37,517 nt of DNA, taken from the NCBI GenBank assembly GCA_029238935.1, contig JAQZBN010000036.1, forward strand, positions 1 to 37,517. Direction: 5' to 3'. Made by a program: the position numbers and the translations under genes. Within the stretch, counting starts at the first letter, position 1, and the number at the start of each line of letters is the position of its first letter. The notes under the pieces were generated by a model, which was given only the letters and a program-made list of their open reading frames with translations, did no database searches and had not been told where the DNA came from. Positions 8,066-15,366 of the stretch are shown here, in pieces. Source of the stretch: Herbinix sp. (lineage in GTDB: Bacteria > Bacillota > Clostridia > Lachnospirales > Lachnospiraceae).

Positions 8066-8989
8066 GTGAATGGAATGGTGAACAAGGTGATAAAACGCTT
8101 TTTGGATTACGTTGAGATTAGAACGAAGATTACCAGCACCTTTACGTTTTTACTGACAATTGCATTCTTGTTTTATAAGAAGCAAGCAATCAACTGGAAA
8201 TTGACCTTGATTTTCTTTGCTGCCATGTTTATCTTCGATCTCACAACAACAGCGATCAATAATTATATTGATACAAAGAACAATCACCAGATCTTACAGT
8301 TTAAACGGAAAACAGCACTGACGATGATCTATATCATGTTTGGAATTAGTGCTTCCCTCGGTTTATATCTTGCTTATCGGACAGATATTGTTATACTGAT
8401 GGCTGGCGGAATATGTTTTTTATGTGGTGTGTTTTATACCTATGGACCAGTTCCAATCTCAAGGCAACCCTTGGGAGAGGTGTTATCCGGAATGTTTTAT
8501 GGACTATTAATTCCATTCATTTTATTGTATATTAACATGCCAAGTGGAACATATCTTACATTTCAAATTGACTTTAAAACAATAGCATTTGAATTGCATG
8601 TTATGCCGATGATAACGCTGTTATTGCTATCAATTGTTCCGTTCTGTGTGACAGCTAACATCATGTTGGCAAACAATATCTGTGATTTAGAGAAGGATAT
8701 TACTGTAAAAAGGCATACCTTGCCTTACTATATCGGCAAAAATGCACTTTATTTATTTGCAGGGTTATATTATATCTGTTATGGTGCCGTGGTCATCATG
8801 GTGATATTAGGTGTTTTGCCACCAATTAGTTTGGTTTTCCTTGTTACATTAATACCGGTTCAGAAAAATATTAATGCTTTTATAAAAAAACAAGACAAAG
8901 CAACTACTTTTATACTTGCAATTAAGAATTTTATTATTATCATGGGATCGAATGCTATCTTGATTTTTCTTGGCATATGGATTGGCTAG
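8066..8989 (+). CDS. UbiA/MenA-like prenyltransferase (DmkA-like)
   Basis: A 307-aa polytopic membrane protein with about eight or nine hydrophobic segments, of the UbiA superfamily. It would join a polyprenyl chain to a naphthoate ring in demethylmenaquinone synthesis. The second Asp motif is intact (NNICDLEKD, D207 and D211). The first motif reads NNYIDTKNN (residues 65-73), where MenA-type enzymes usually have NDxxDxxxD, so two Asp positions are Asn here. The start is uncertain: GTG at 8066, ATG at 8075 or GTG at 8087 are in frame, and 8087 has a weak GGTGA site 5 nt upstream. It follows the polyprenyl synthase by 45 bp and precedes the flavin lipoprotein, which supports a role in making the quinone for this locus. 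Confidence 0.82.
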   Translation: MNGMVNKVIKRFLDYVEIRTKITSTFTFLLTIAFLFYKKQAINWKLTLIFFAAMFIFDLTTTAINNYIDTKNNHQILQFKRKTALTMIYIMFGISASLGLYLAYRTDIVILMAGGICFLCGVFYTYGPVPISRQPLGEVLSGMFYGLLIPFILLYINMPSGTYLTFQIDFKTIAFELHVMPMITLLLLSIVPFCVTANIMLANNICDLEKDITVKRHTLPYYIGKNALYLFAGLYYICYGAVVIMVILGVLPPISLVFLVTLIPVQKNINAFIKKQDKATTFILAIKNFIIIMGSNAILIFLGIWIG

Positions 8990-9193
8990 TAATAAAATCT
9001 TAAGCTCTCCGGATGTACTCCGGAGAATGTACATAACTTGCATCTAACTGCTTTCGCGTTCACTTACATATTAAATCGATAGAGCGAAAGAAACTTAAAG
9101 AGTGGATTGTTAGAGGCATATTCATCTTTGTTTATTCAACCGAGTTTCTAAAGCTCGGATTGTAATAAAAATAAAATTATAGGGAGAGAAATT
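8990..9193 (+). promoter_or_regulatory. Structured leader between prenyltransferase and lipoprotein genes
   Basis: This 204-bp gap holds three inverted repeats. TCTCCGGA (9006-9013) pairs with TCCGGAGA (9019-9026). CTTTCGC (9051-9057) pairs with GCGAAAG (9084-9090). CCGAG (9140-9144) pairs with CTCGG (9154-9158). None is followed by a T-run, so these look like mRNA-processing or stabilising structures or a regulated 5' leader for the abundant lipoprotein rather than terminators. No known riboswitch was recognised. Confidence 0.45.
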
Positions 9194-10318
9194 ATGAAAA
9201 AACTATTAACGCTGTTACTTAGCTTAACTCTGGTAATCTCTATGCTTACTGGATGTGGCGCAAAGAAAACTGACGACACAACAACTGATGTTGCTCCTAC
9301 TCAGGCACCTGCTGATGAAACTGCAGATCCTACCGAAGCACCAGCAACAGATGACACTGCTACTGATGATACAGCAGCACCTGCAGAGGCAGCAAAGACT
9401 GGTCTTGCAGTTATTACCTCTTTAGGAAAATCCAAAGATGCAGCAGCTGATGCTGAGGGTCTTGCTCAGATCGATTCCGTTGTAGCTGCAGTATTAGTTG
9501 GTCCTGATGGAAAGATTTTAGATTGCTCTATCGATGCTGCTCAGACAAAGGTTAACTTCTCTTTAGAAGGCAAGCTTACTACTGATGTAGCTTCTACTTT
9601 CAAATCAAAGCAGGAACTTGGAACTGAATACGGTATGCTTGCAGCATCCGGTATTAGCAAAGAGTGGAATGAACAGGCAGATGCTTTTGCAGCTTATGTA
9701 GTTGGTAAAACAGTTGATGAAGTTAAAGGTATTGCTTTAACAGAAGAAGGCGTTGCTAGCGATGCTGATTTAGCTGCTTCTGTAACAATTCACCTTGCTG
9801 ATTATATCGCAGTTGTTGAGAAGGCTGTTACAAATGCTCAAGATTTTGGTGCTAAAGTTGGTGACAAGATTGGTCTTGGTTTAGCTACTGATATCGCAAA
9901 ATCTAAGGATGCTGCAGCTGATGCTGATGGTTTAGCTCAGGCATATTCCTACTATACAGCACTTACAACAGGCGCAGACGGTAAAATCACAAGCTGTTTC
10001 ATCGATGCTTCTCAAGGCAATGTTAACTTTACAACAGCTGGTGTGATCACTACTGATTTAACAGTTGCTCCTCAGACCAAACAAGAGTTGAAAGAAGGTT
10101 ACGGCATGAAAGCTGCTTCTGGTATCGGCAAAGAGTGGTATGAGCAGGCTAACGCATTCGCTACATTCGCTACTGGCAAAACTCTTGATGAAGTAAAAGG
10201 TATGTCTATTACAGAAGATGGTAAAGCTGGCGATGCTGACTTAGCAAGCTCTGTAACAGTTCACATTACTTCTTTCGTATCTACAATCGAAAAAGCAGTT
10301 GCAAACGCAGCTAAATAA
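9194..10318 (+). CDS. Two-repeat lipoprotein, PplA-like candidate flavin carrier
   Basis: A 374-aa predicted lipoprotein with lipobox LTGC (Cys21) and an acidic Thr/Ala/Pro-rich linker to about residue 68. Two homologous domains of about 150 residues follow, at about 69-220 and 222-374. Both contain SKDAAADA, a YGM..ASGI.KEW.EQA segment, GKT.DEVKG and DADLA.SVT.H. The SVT segment (Thr198 and Thr355) aligns by eye with the S-G-A-T site that ApbE flavinylates in FMN-binding domains, including the following helix ending in VEKA, but the GA is not conserved. In Listeria the two-domain lipoprotein PplA carries covalent FMN as the last step of extracellular electron transfer. Position between a DmkA-like gene and apbE supports the same role. 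Flavinylation is inference. Confidence 0.75.
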   Translation: MKKLLTLLLSLTLVISMLTGCGAKKTDDTTTDVAPTQAPADETADPTEAPATDDTATDDTAAPAEAAKTGLAVITSLGKSKDAAADAEGLAQIDSVVAAVLVGPDGKILDCSIDAAQTKVNFSLEGKLTTDVASTFKSKQELGTEYGMLAASGISKEWNEQADAFAAYVVGKTVDEVKGIALTEEGVASDADLAASVTIHLADYIAVVEKAVTNAQDFGAKVGDKIGLGLATDIAKSKDAAADADGLAQAYSYYTALTTGADGKITSCFIDASQGNVNFTTAGVITTDLTVAPQTKQELKEGYGMKAASGIGKEWYEQANAFATFATGKTLDEVKGMSITEDGKAGDADLASSVTVHITSFVSTIEKAVANAAK

Positions 10319-10331
10319 TTAAATTAAGTTT

Positions 10332-10363
10332 AAGGGGAGGAGTTTTTACTCCTTCCCTTTTTT
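10332..10363 (+). terminator. Strong intrinsic terminator between lipoprotein and apbE
   Basis: AAGGGGAGGAG (10332-10342) pairs with CTCCTTCCCTT (10349-10359) with one G-T wobble around a 6-nt loop, and runs directly into a T6 tract. It ends 12 nt before the TTG start of apbE, and the apbE ribosome site begins at 10364, right after the T-run. It should cut apbE expression well below that of the lipoprotein. Confidence 0.88.
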
Positions 10364-10375
10364 GAGGTGAATAAC

Positions 10376-11428
10376 TTGAAGAAAAAGATAATTGCATCGA
10401 TTCTAATGATAGTAATCTTATTTAATCTCACCGGCTGTAGTGAAGCAAAAACGGAAAAAACTCGCTATCAGGCAGAGTTTCTGGAACTATTCAATACAGT
10501 TTCTAAGATTATAGGATATGCTGATACTAAGGAAGATTTCTCTGAGTTTGCACAATTGATTTACGATAATCTTAAAGAGTATCATGAGTTATATGATATT
10601 TACTATGATTATGAGGGGATTAATAACATTAAGACAATTAATGATAATGCCGGTATAAAGCCTGTAAAAGTAGATCAACGAATTATAGATCTTCTTAACT
10701 TCGCTAAGGAAGCTTACGATCTATCAAAAGGTGAAGTAAATGTAGCATATGGAGCAGTATTAAAAGTATGGCATGATTATCGGACAGAAGGTATTGATGA
10801 TCCGGATAATGCACAAGTGCCACCGATTGATTTGCTGAAAGAAAAAGCAAATCATACTGATATCAATCAAGTAATAATTAATGAAGAAGAGTCTACCGTA
10901 TTTTTAGAAGATCCCGAAATGGCTCTTGATGTTGGAGCAGTTGCAAAAGGTTATGCTACTGAAATGGTTTGCGAGCTTGCAGAAGAGAAGGGATATACCA
11001 ATGGACTTGTAAGCATTGGCGGTAATGTGCGTGCCATTGGAAACAGAGAAGGTGAGCCATGGAATGTCGGAATTCAAAATCCCGATTTGGAAAGCGAAAA
11101 TACTAATCTATATATCCTAAATATCGAGGATTGCTCTTTAGTATCCAGCGGCGACTATGAAAGGTTTTATGTGGTTAATGGAAAGCGTTATCATCATATC
11201 ATTGATCCGAAGACATTGATGCCTTCTGATTATTTTAGAGCAGTTTCTATTATAACAAAGAATTCAGGTTTGGCGGATGCTTTATCTACATGTATCTTTA
11301 ATATGCCATATGAAGAAGGACTTGAGATTATAGAGAAATTACCCGATACCGAAGCCCTTTGGGTATTGAAGGATGGATCAATGGAATATAGTTCTCACTT
11401 CAAGGATTACATTAAATTCGAAGAATAA
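10376..11428 (+). CDS. apbE: ApbE-family FMN transferase, membrane-anchored (FmnB-like)
   Basis: A 350-aa predicted lipoprotein with lipobox LTGC (Cys21). It attaches FMN from FAD to Thr/Ser of extracellular proteins using Mg. Family motifs are LDVGAVAKGYATE (residues 184-196), YHHIIDPKT (His273, His274, Asp277) and the metal-site segment DALST (301-305). The usual TG after HHIxDPxT is replaced by LM. The start is taken as TTG at 10376: GAGGTG at 10364-10369 lies 6 nt upstream, while the in-frame GTG at 10367 is part of that ribosome site. It follows the candidate flavin lipoprotein after a strong terminator, so it is probably made by read-through. Its natural substrate is most likely that lipoprotein. 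Confidence 0.9.
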   Translation: MKKKIIASILMIVILFNLTGCSEAKTEKTRYQAEFLELFNTVSKIIGYADTKEDFSEFAQLIYDNLKEYHELYDIYYDYEGINNIKTINDNAGIKPVKVDQRIIDLLNFAKEAYDLSKGEVNVAYGAVLKVWHDYRTEGIDDPDNAQVPPIDLLKEKANHTDINQVIINEEESTVFLEDPEMALDVGAVAKGYATEMVCELAEEKGYTNGLVSIGGNVRAIGNREGEPWNVGIQNPDLESENTNLYILNIEDCSLVSSGDYERFYVVNGKRYHHIIDPKTLMPSDYFRAVSIITKNSGLADALSTCIFNMPYEEGLEIIEKLPDTEALWVLKDGSMEYSSHFKDYIKFEE

Positions 11429-11621
11429 ACAACAGCATATAATAAAATAGAAATTTATTTGATTGATATAATACAATTTGTCATAATGAGAATAATCTAA
11501 ATTGATTCGTATAATGAGATATGGATGAAGTAAGTTGTATTTATCGTCATTGTATAGATAAATTAAGGATAAGAAGTAAACTTAGAGTAAAACGGTTTGT
11601 AATATGAATTATAAATGATAT

Positions 11622-11672
11622 AAAAAGAGCGGTTCTTCAACTAACTATGTAGTTGAGCAACCACTCTTTTTT
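11622..11672. terminator. Bidirectional terminator between apbE and the LacI operon
   Basis: An A-rich start (AAAAAGAG), a long interrupted stem with TTCAACTA pairing TAGTTGA, and a T6 end make a hairpin that can stop transcription from both sides. It serves apbE on the plus strand and the 66-aa gene on the minus strand. The remaining 190 bp between apbE and this element show no gene. Confidence 0.75.
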
Positions 11673-11698
11673 GTTCAGAGATGAATTATTAACAATTC

Positions 11699-11899
11699 TT
11701 ATAGTTCTTTTCTTTCATACGTTAACTTCGTTAAGTTCGTGTAATAACGATCTACTACCATCAATGAAACAGCAGCATACTTCTTAAGATCTTCCAGTTC
11801 TTTTCCTGTGGTAGGGTGTGAGTTCTGAAAATTCCCGTTGGTATTCGTGAGGTCATCATAAATTTGATTTAGTGTTTCATAATACTCTGTTCTGTTCAT
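11699..11899 (-). CDS. Small hypothetical protein (66 aa) in the LacI operon
   Basis: Begins MNRTEYYETLNQIYDDL and is mostly helical with a central DLKKYAAVSLMVVDRYY segment. It has no signal peptide, membrane helix or known motif. The ribosome site AAAGGAG lies 7 nt before the ATG. It starts 14 bp after the stop of the LacI-type regulator and ends just before a terminator, so it is very likely co-transcribed with it. Real coding is supported by the ribosome site, the tight spacing and a balanced amino-acid composition. The function is unknown; a small partner of the regulator or of the sugar system is possible. Confidence 0.7.
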   Translation of the reverse strand: MNRTEYYETLNQIYDDLTNTNGNFQNSHPTTGKELEDLKKYAAVSLMVVDRYYTNLTKLTYERKEL

Positions 11900-11913
11900 A
11901 CAAATCTCCTTTC

Positions 11914-12996
11914 TTATATAGCAGCATGATTTCTTATTCCAAGATGAGTACCGCAGCTTTCCCGAATTACTAATTCTGTTGTGATAGTAAACTTCGGAGG
12001 GTTGGCATTCCCTTGAATTGCATTAATCAATGTTGTAATTACCAAGCGGGCTAAGAGATCGTGGTGCTGATTGATGCTGGTTAGCCTTGGGATATGGTAT
12101 TCACCAGTGAGGAATTGATCACAGCTGATTACGGCAATATCATCCGGTACTTTCATAGACTGATCATAGAGTGCTCTTTCCGCACCGAGAGCTACGTTAT
12201 CGTTGATAGCTAAGAATGCAGTAAAAGAGGCGTTGCGACTGATTAGATTATTCATCGCCGTGTATCCGTCCTGGGAATAATAGTCGGACAAAGATATTAA
12301 CGAATCATCAACTGTCAGACCTAGGTTCTGTAACGCTTTCTTATATGCATTTAAACGATCCTCAGTAATTGTTACGTTTGGTTGTCCACCGACAAAGGCA
12401 ATTTTTCTATGACCGAGCATATAAAGATAATTCAAAGCAGAGGTTACACTCTGGCCATTCTCAGGATGTATGAAGATGCAATCGATATCTTCAATTTCCT
12501 TACCGATCACGACGACCGGTAACTGTTCTACCAAGCGTTTTAATGCTTGTTTGTAATTTTCTTCTACTGCAGTTAAGTCTACCTGGCCACCGATGATTAA
12601 TACACCGTCAACCTGCTTATCAATCATCATCTGAAAATAATAAGATTCCTCCTTTGTATTGCGTATCCCATGGGAAGAACCACCAAATAATGTATTACAT
12701 AAAAGAAGAGTATATCCAGCTTCTAAAGCGGAACGTTCAATCTCTAAAAACATAGAGGAGAAGTAAGGGTTGGAGATATCCGGAAGGATCACTCCAATGG
12801 TTTTTGTTTGCTTTGAGATTAATCCTCTTGCCAAGGCATTGGGGGAAAAGTTATATTTTTGAATTACTTCTTCCACGCGTTTTCTTTTATCCGGTGATAC
12901 TGAGACATTACCGTTTAAAACTCTTGAAACGGTGGCGATGGATACATTCGATAATTCAGCTATCTGAGTTATGGTTATATGTTCTTTTTCGGCCAT
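11914..12996 (-). CDS. LacI-family transcriptional regulator
   Basis: A 360-aa repressor. The N-terminal helix-turn-helix is ITQIAELSNVSIATVSRVLN with the hinge FSPNALARGL. The periplasmic-binding-like sensor domain starts at KTIGVILPDISNPYF and ends with a LacI-type TELVIRESC segment. The ATG at 12996 is chosen because AAAGGAA lies 7 nt upstream. The earlier in-frame ATG at 13032 falls inside the likely -10 box and would not be transcribed. It is divergent from a sugar ABC transporter whose promoter carries a perfect palindromic operator (13302-13315), so it most likely represses that operon until an imported sugar or its phosphate binds. Confidence 0.9.
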   Translation of the reverse strand: MAEKEHITITQIAELSNVSIATVSRVLNGNVSVSPDKRKRVEEVIQKYNFSPNALARGLISKQTKTIGVILPDISNPYFSSMFLEIERSALEAGYTLLLCNTLFGGSSHGIRNTKEESYYFQMMIDKQVDGVLIIGGQVDLTAVEENYKQALKRLVEQLPVVVIGKEIEDIDCIFIHPENGQSVTSALNYLYMLGHRKIAFVGGQPNVTITEDRLNAYKKALQNLGLTVDDSLISLSDYYSQDGYTAMNNLISRNASFTAFLAINDNVALGAERALYDQSMKVPDDIAVISCDQFLTGEYHIPRLTSINQHHDLLARLVITTLINAIQGNANPPKFTITTELVIRESCGTHLGIRNHAAI

Positions 12997-13031
12997 AAAC
13001 AAGTTCCTTTCTAAAAAGTATCTTATGTCCA

Positions 13032-13037
13032 ATTATA
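13032..13037 (-). promoter_or_regulatory. Extended -10 box of the LacI gene
   Basis: On the minus strand TGTTATAAT forms an extended -10 element, with only a weak -35 match 17 bp further upstream. Transcription would start about 30 nt before the ATG at 12996. The region from here to 13265 shows no gene or other clear site. Confidence 0.55.
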
Positions 13038-13265
13038 ACAAATCATCTATAAGAAATCGATTACTTTATCATTTTTTGTATTATATAAAGATTGTTGTAA
13101 AATATCTTCATTCAATATAGCACAGGATATGATTTTATGCAATAGAAAATGAAAAGGTTTACACAAGTATCCTCTTTAAGTTTCAAATATCTAAGATTAT
13201 GGAAGCAATATATACAAAAATTCATACCAAATAAAAAGAATGTTAAAACAAAACCAACAACGTTA

Positions 13266-13294
13266 TTGACAATAAAAATCTCATATGATATATT
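13266..13294 (+). promoter_or_regulatory. Sigma-A promoter of the sugar transporter operon
   Basis: TTGACA at 13266-13271 is a perfect -35 box and TATATT at 13289-13294 is a good -10 box, with a 17-bp spacer. Transcription would start at about 13301, at the edge of the operator. The promoter is strong and would need tight repression. Confidence 0.85.
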
Positions 13295-13301
13295 GTTTAC
13301 G

Positions 13302-13315
13302 TGAAAACGTTTTCA
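13302..13315. promoter_or_regulatory. LacI/CcpA-type operator overlapping the start site
   Basis: TGAAAACGTTTTCA is a perfect 14-bp palindrome with the central CG typical of LacI-family operators. It also matches the catabolite-response (cre) consensus, so CcpA could bind it instead of or as well as the divergent LacI protein. Its place just after the -10 box fits repression. Confidence 0.82.
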
Positions 13316-13342
13316 AAGAAAGAAAAAAGGGGTGATTGTTTA

Positions 13343-14317
13343 ATGAAGTCGACCGAAGGAAGTATAGTGATTAAGAAGAATAATGAGTCCAAGGATCGAT
13401 ATCGTAAATGGAAGTCTTCCATGAGAAAAGACAGAGCATTTTTAATTATGTGTATTCCTGTGATTGCTTACTTCTTAATATTTGCGTATCTTCCTATGCC
13501 AGGTATTTATGTAGCATTTACTAATTTCAATTATAACAAAGGAATCTTTGGAAGTCCCTTTGTTGGTTTTGACAATCTAAAGTTCATTACAATGTCGGGA
13601 AAGTTGGGAATATTAGTACGAAATACGATATTTTACAATCTTGCGTTCTTAGTAAGCAGTCATTTAATTCAAATAACCATAGCTGTTTTACTGAATGAGA
13701 TTAGAAGTAAGACATTCCGTAGATTCTCTCAATCATTTTTAATTTTACCAAATTTCATTTCCTATGTATTAGTTGGTTTATTTAGTTTTGCTGTTTTTAA
13801 CAGTACAAATGGTATATTGAATAGCATTTTGATGAAATTCGGAAATGAGGGGATCCAGGTTTACTCCCATCCGGAAGCCTGGCCGATCATATTAGTAATC
13901 GTAAATCTCTGGAAAGGTGCGGGATATGGTTCCATTGTTTATTTTGCTGCGTTAACGGGTATGGATCATGAGATTTTAGAAGCAGCACAGGTAGATGGTG
14001 CAAGTACAATTCAAAGAATTCGCTATATAACCCTTCCGAGCCTGAAACCAACAGTTATCATCCTTGTATTATTGTCCATCGGAGGCATCCTAAGAGGTAA
14101 CTTTGATTTATTCTATAATTTGGTAGGCAGTAGCAACGTTATTTTACATAACTCAACGGATGTATTAGAGACCTATGTATTCCGTGCCATGGTAAATAAC
14201 TTCCAGTTCAGTACGGCAGCTGCGGTATCCTTTGTACAGTCCATCTTTGGTTTTATTTTGGTTCTCACTACCAATGCAATTGTTAAGAAGGTAGAACCGG
14301 ATTATGCGCTATTTTAG
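13343..14317 (+). CDS. Carbohydrate ABC transporter permease, LplB-like (CUT1)
   Basis: A 324-aa inner membrane permease with about six membrane helices and the EAA loop LEAAQVDGASTIQRIRYITLPSL that contacts the ATPase. It resembles LplB/YtcP-type permeases of complex-sugar importers. The ATG at 13343 has AAAGGGGTGA about 8 nt upstream. The longer frame starting with GTG at 13301 would begin inside the operator and is not used. Together with the next gene and the solute-binding protein at 15367 it makes one importer. No ATPase gene is present, as is common for CUT1 systems that share MsmX/MsmK. Confidence 0.9.
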   Translation: MKSTEGSIVIKKNNESKDRYRKWKSSMRKDRAFLIMCIPVIAYFLIFAYLPMPGIYVAFTNFNYNKGIFGSPFVGFDNLKFITMSGKLGILVRNTIFYNLAFLVSSHLIQITIAVLLNEIRSKTFRRFSQSFLILPNFISYVLVGLFSFAVFNSTNGILNSILMKFGNEGIQVYSHPEAWPIILVIVNLWKGAGYGSIVYFAALTGMDHEILEAAQVDGASTIQRIRYITLPSLKPTVIILVLLSIGGILRGNFDLFYNLVGSSNVILHNSTDVLETYVFRAMVNNFQFSTAAAVSFVQSIFGFILVLTTNAIVKKVEPDYALF

Positions 14318-14327
14318 GAGAATGAAT

Positions 14328-15233
14328 ATGATGAAGAAAAATAAAAAGAAAGATGATTTTTCAGGGCGTGTTATACGGCTCATAGGATATTTTTTTATAG
14401 CATTACTTGCAATATCCTGTTTATTACCTTTTATTATTATGGTATCGGCGTCCTTTGAAAGTGAAAAAGTACTTGTCCTAGAAGGATATCATCTGTTACC
14501 GAAGCAATTCTCTACCTTTGCTTATGAAGTTATTTTAAGTGGGAATAGTGAAATTGTCGGATCCTACGTAGTTACAATTATGCTTACGGTGGCAGGAACC
14601 TCCATTGGCTTATTTATTACCTCAATGACAGGTTATGTATTGCAGAGACCGGATTTTCATAGAAGAAATTTCATATCGTTGTTTTTGTTTTTTACAACTT
14701 TATTTTCCGGTGGTCTGGTTCCATTCTACCTGTTAATGACCCGGTACTTACATTTAAAAAATAATTATCTGGCTGTATTATTGCCTTCCTTGATTAGTGC
14801 TTGGAATATTATTATGATGAAGAATTTCATCCGAAACAGTATTCCGCATTCCATCAGTGAAGCGGCCGAGATTGATGGAGCTTCCCCGTTTGTTACCTTT
14901 ATCAAAGTAATATTCCCAATGTCTAAGCCGGCACTGGCAACGATCGGTTTGTTTATCGGTTTGGGGTATTGGAATGAATGGTATAATTCCATGTTGTTCT
15001 TAGATACCAGCGTTAAATTTAGACCGTTACAGCTTTTATTGTATAACTTAATTAACCGTGCGGAGTATCTTAAAAATTCCCTGGCAGGGCAAAACATTCA
15101 AATGCAGGATTTACCGCTAGAAACAGTAAAAATGGCAACTGCAGTACTTGCAACAGGACCGATTATACTAGCGTATCCAATGGTACAAAAATATTTTATT
15201 TCAGGAATCACGGTAGGCTCTGTTAAGGGCTAA
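14328..15233 (+). CDS. Carbohydrate ABC transporter permease, YtcP-like (CUT1)
   Basis: A 301-aa second permease of the importer with about six membrane helices and the EAA loop SEAAEIDGASPFVTFIKVIFP. It starts 10 nt after the stop of the first permease. AGGAG at 14316-14320, overlapping that stop, lies 7 nt from the ATG at 14328, which is chosen over the ATGs at 14304 and 14322. It pairs with the LplB-like permease to form the channel. The family members known best handle oligosaccharides or complex glycan fragments. Confidence 0.9.
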   Translation: MMKKNKKKDDFSGRVIRLIGYFFIALLAISCLLPFIIMVSASFESEKVLVLEGYHLLPKQFSTFAYEVILSGNSEIVGSYVVTIMLTVAGTSIGLFITSMTGYVLQRPDFHRRNFISLFLFFTTLFSGGLVPFYLLMTRYLHLKNNYLAVLLPSLISAWNIIMMKNFIRNSIPHSISEAAEIDGASPFVTFIKVIFPMSKPALATIGLFIGLGYWNEWYNSMLFLDTSVKFRPLQLLLYNLINRAEYLKNSLAGQNIQMQDLPLETVKMATAVLATGPIILAYPMVQKYFISGITVGSVKG

Positions 15234-15366
15234 ATGAGTATGTGGATACTTCTATCTGAAAGAGCCTGATCAACTTTTTATAAGGATGGAAGTTCTATAT
15301 AAAATGCAATAATAAAAATCTACGTTTTTACAAACACCAAAATCCGAAAAAAGAGGAGAAAGTGAT

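Noticed and set aside
13301..13342. Longer N-terminus of the first permease from GTG 13301
   Set aside because: That codon overlaps the predicted transcription start and operator, and a good ribosome site serves ATG 13343 instead.
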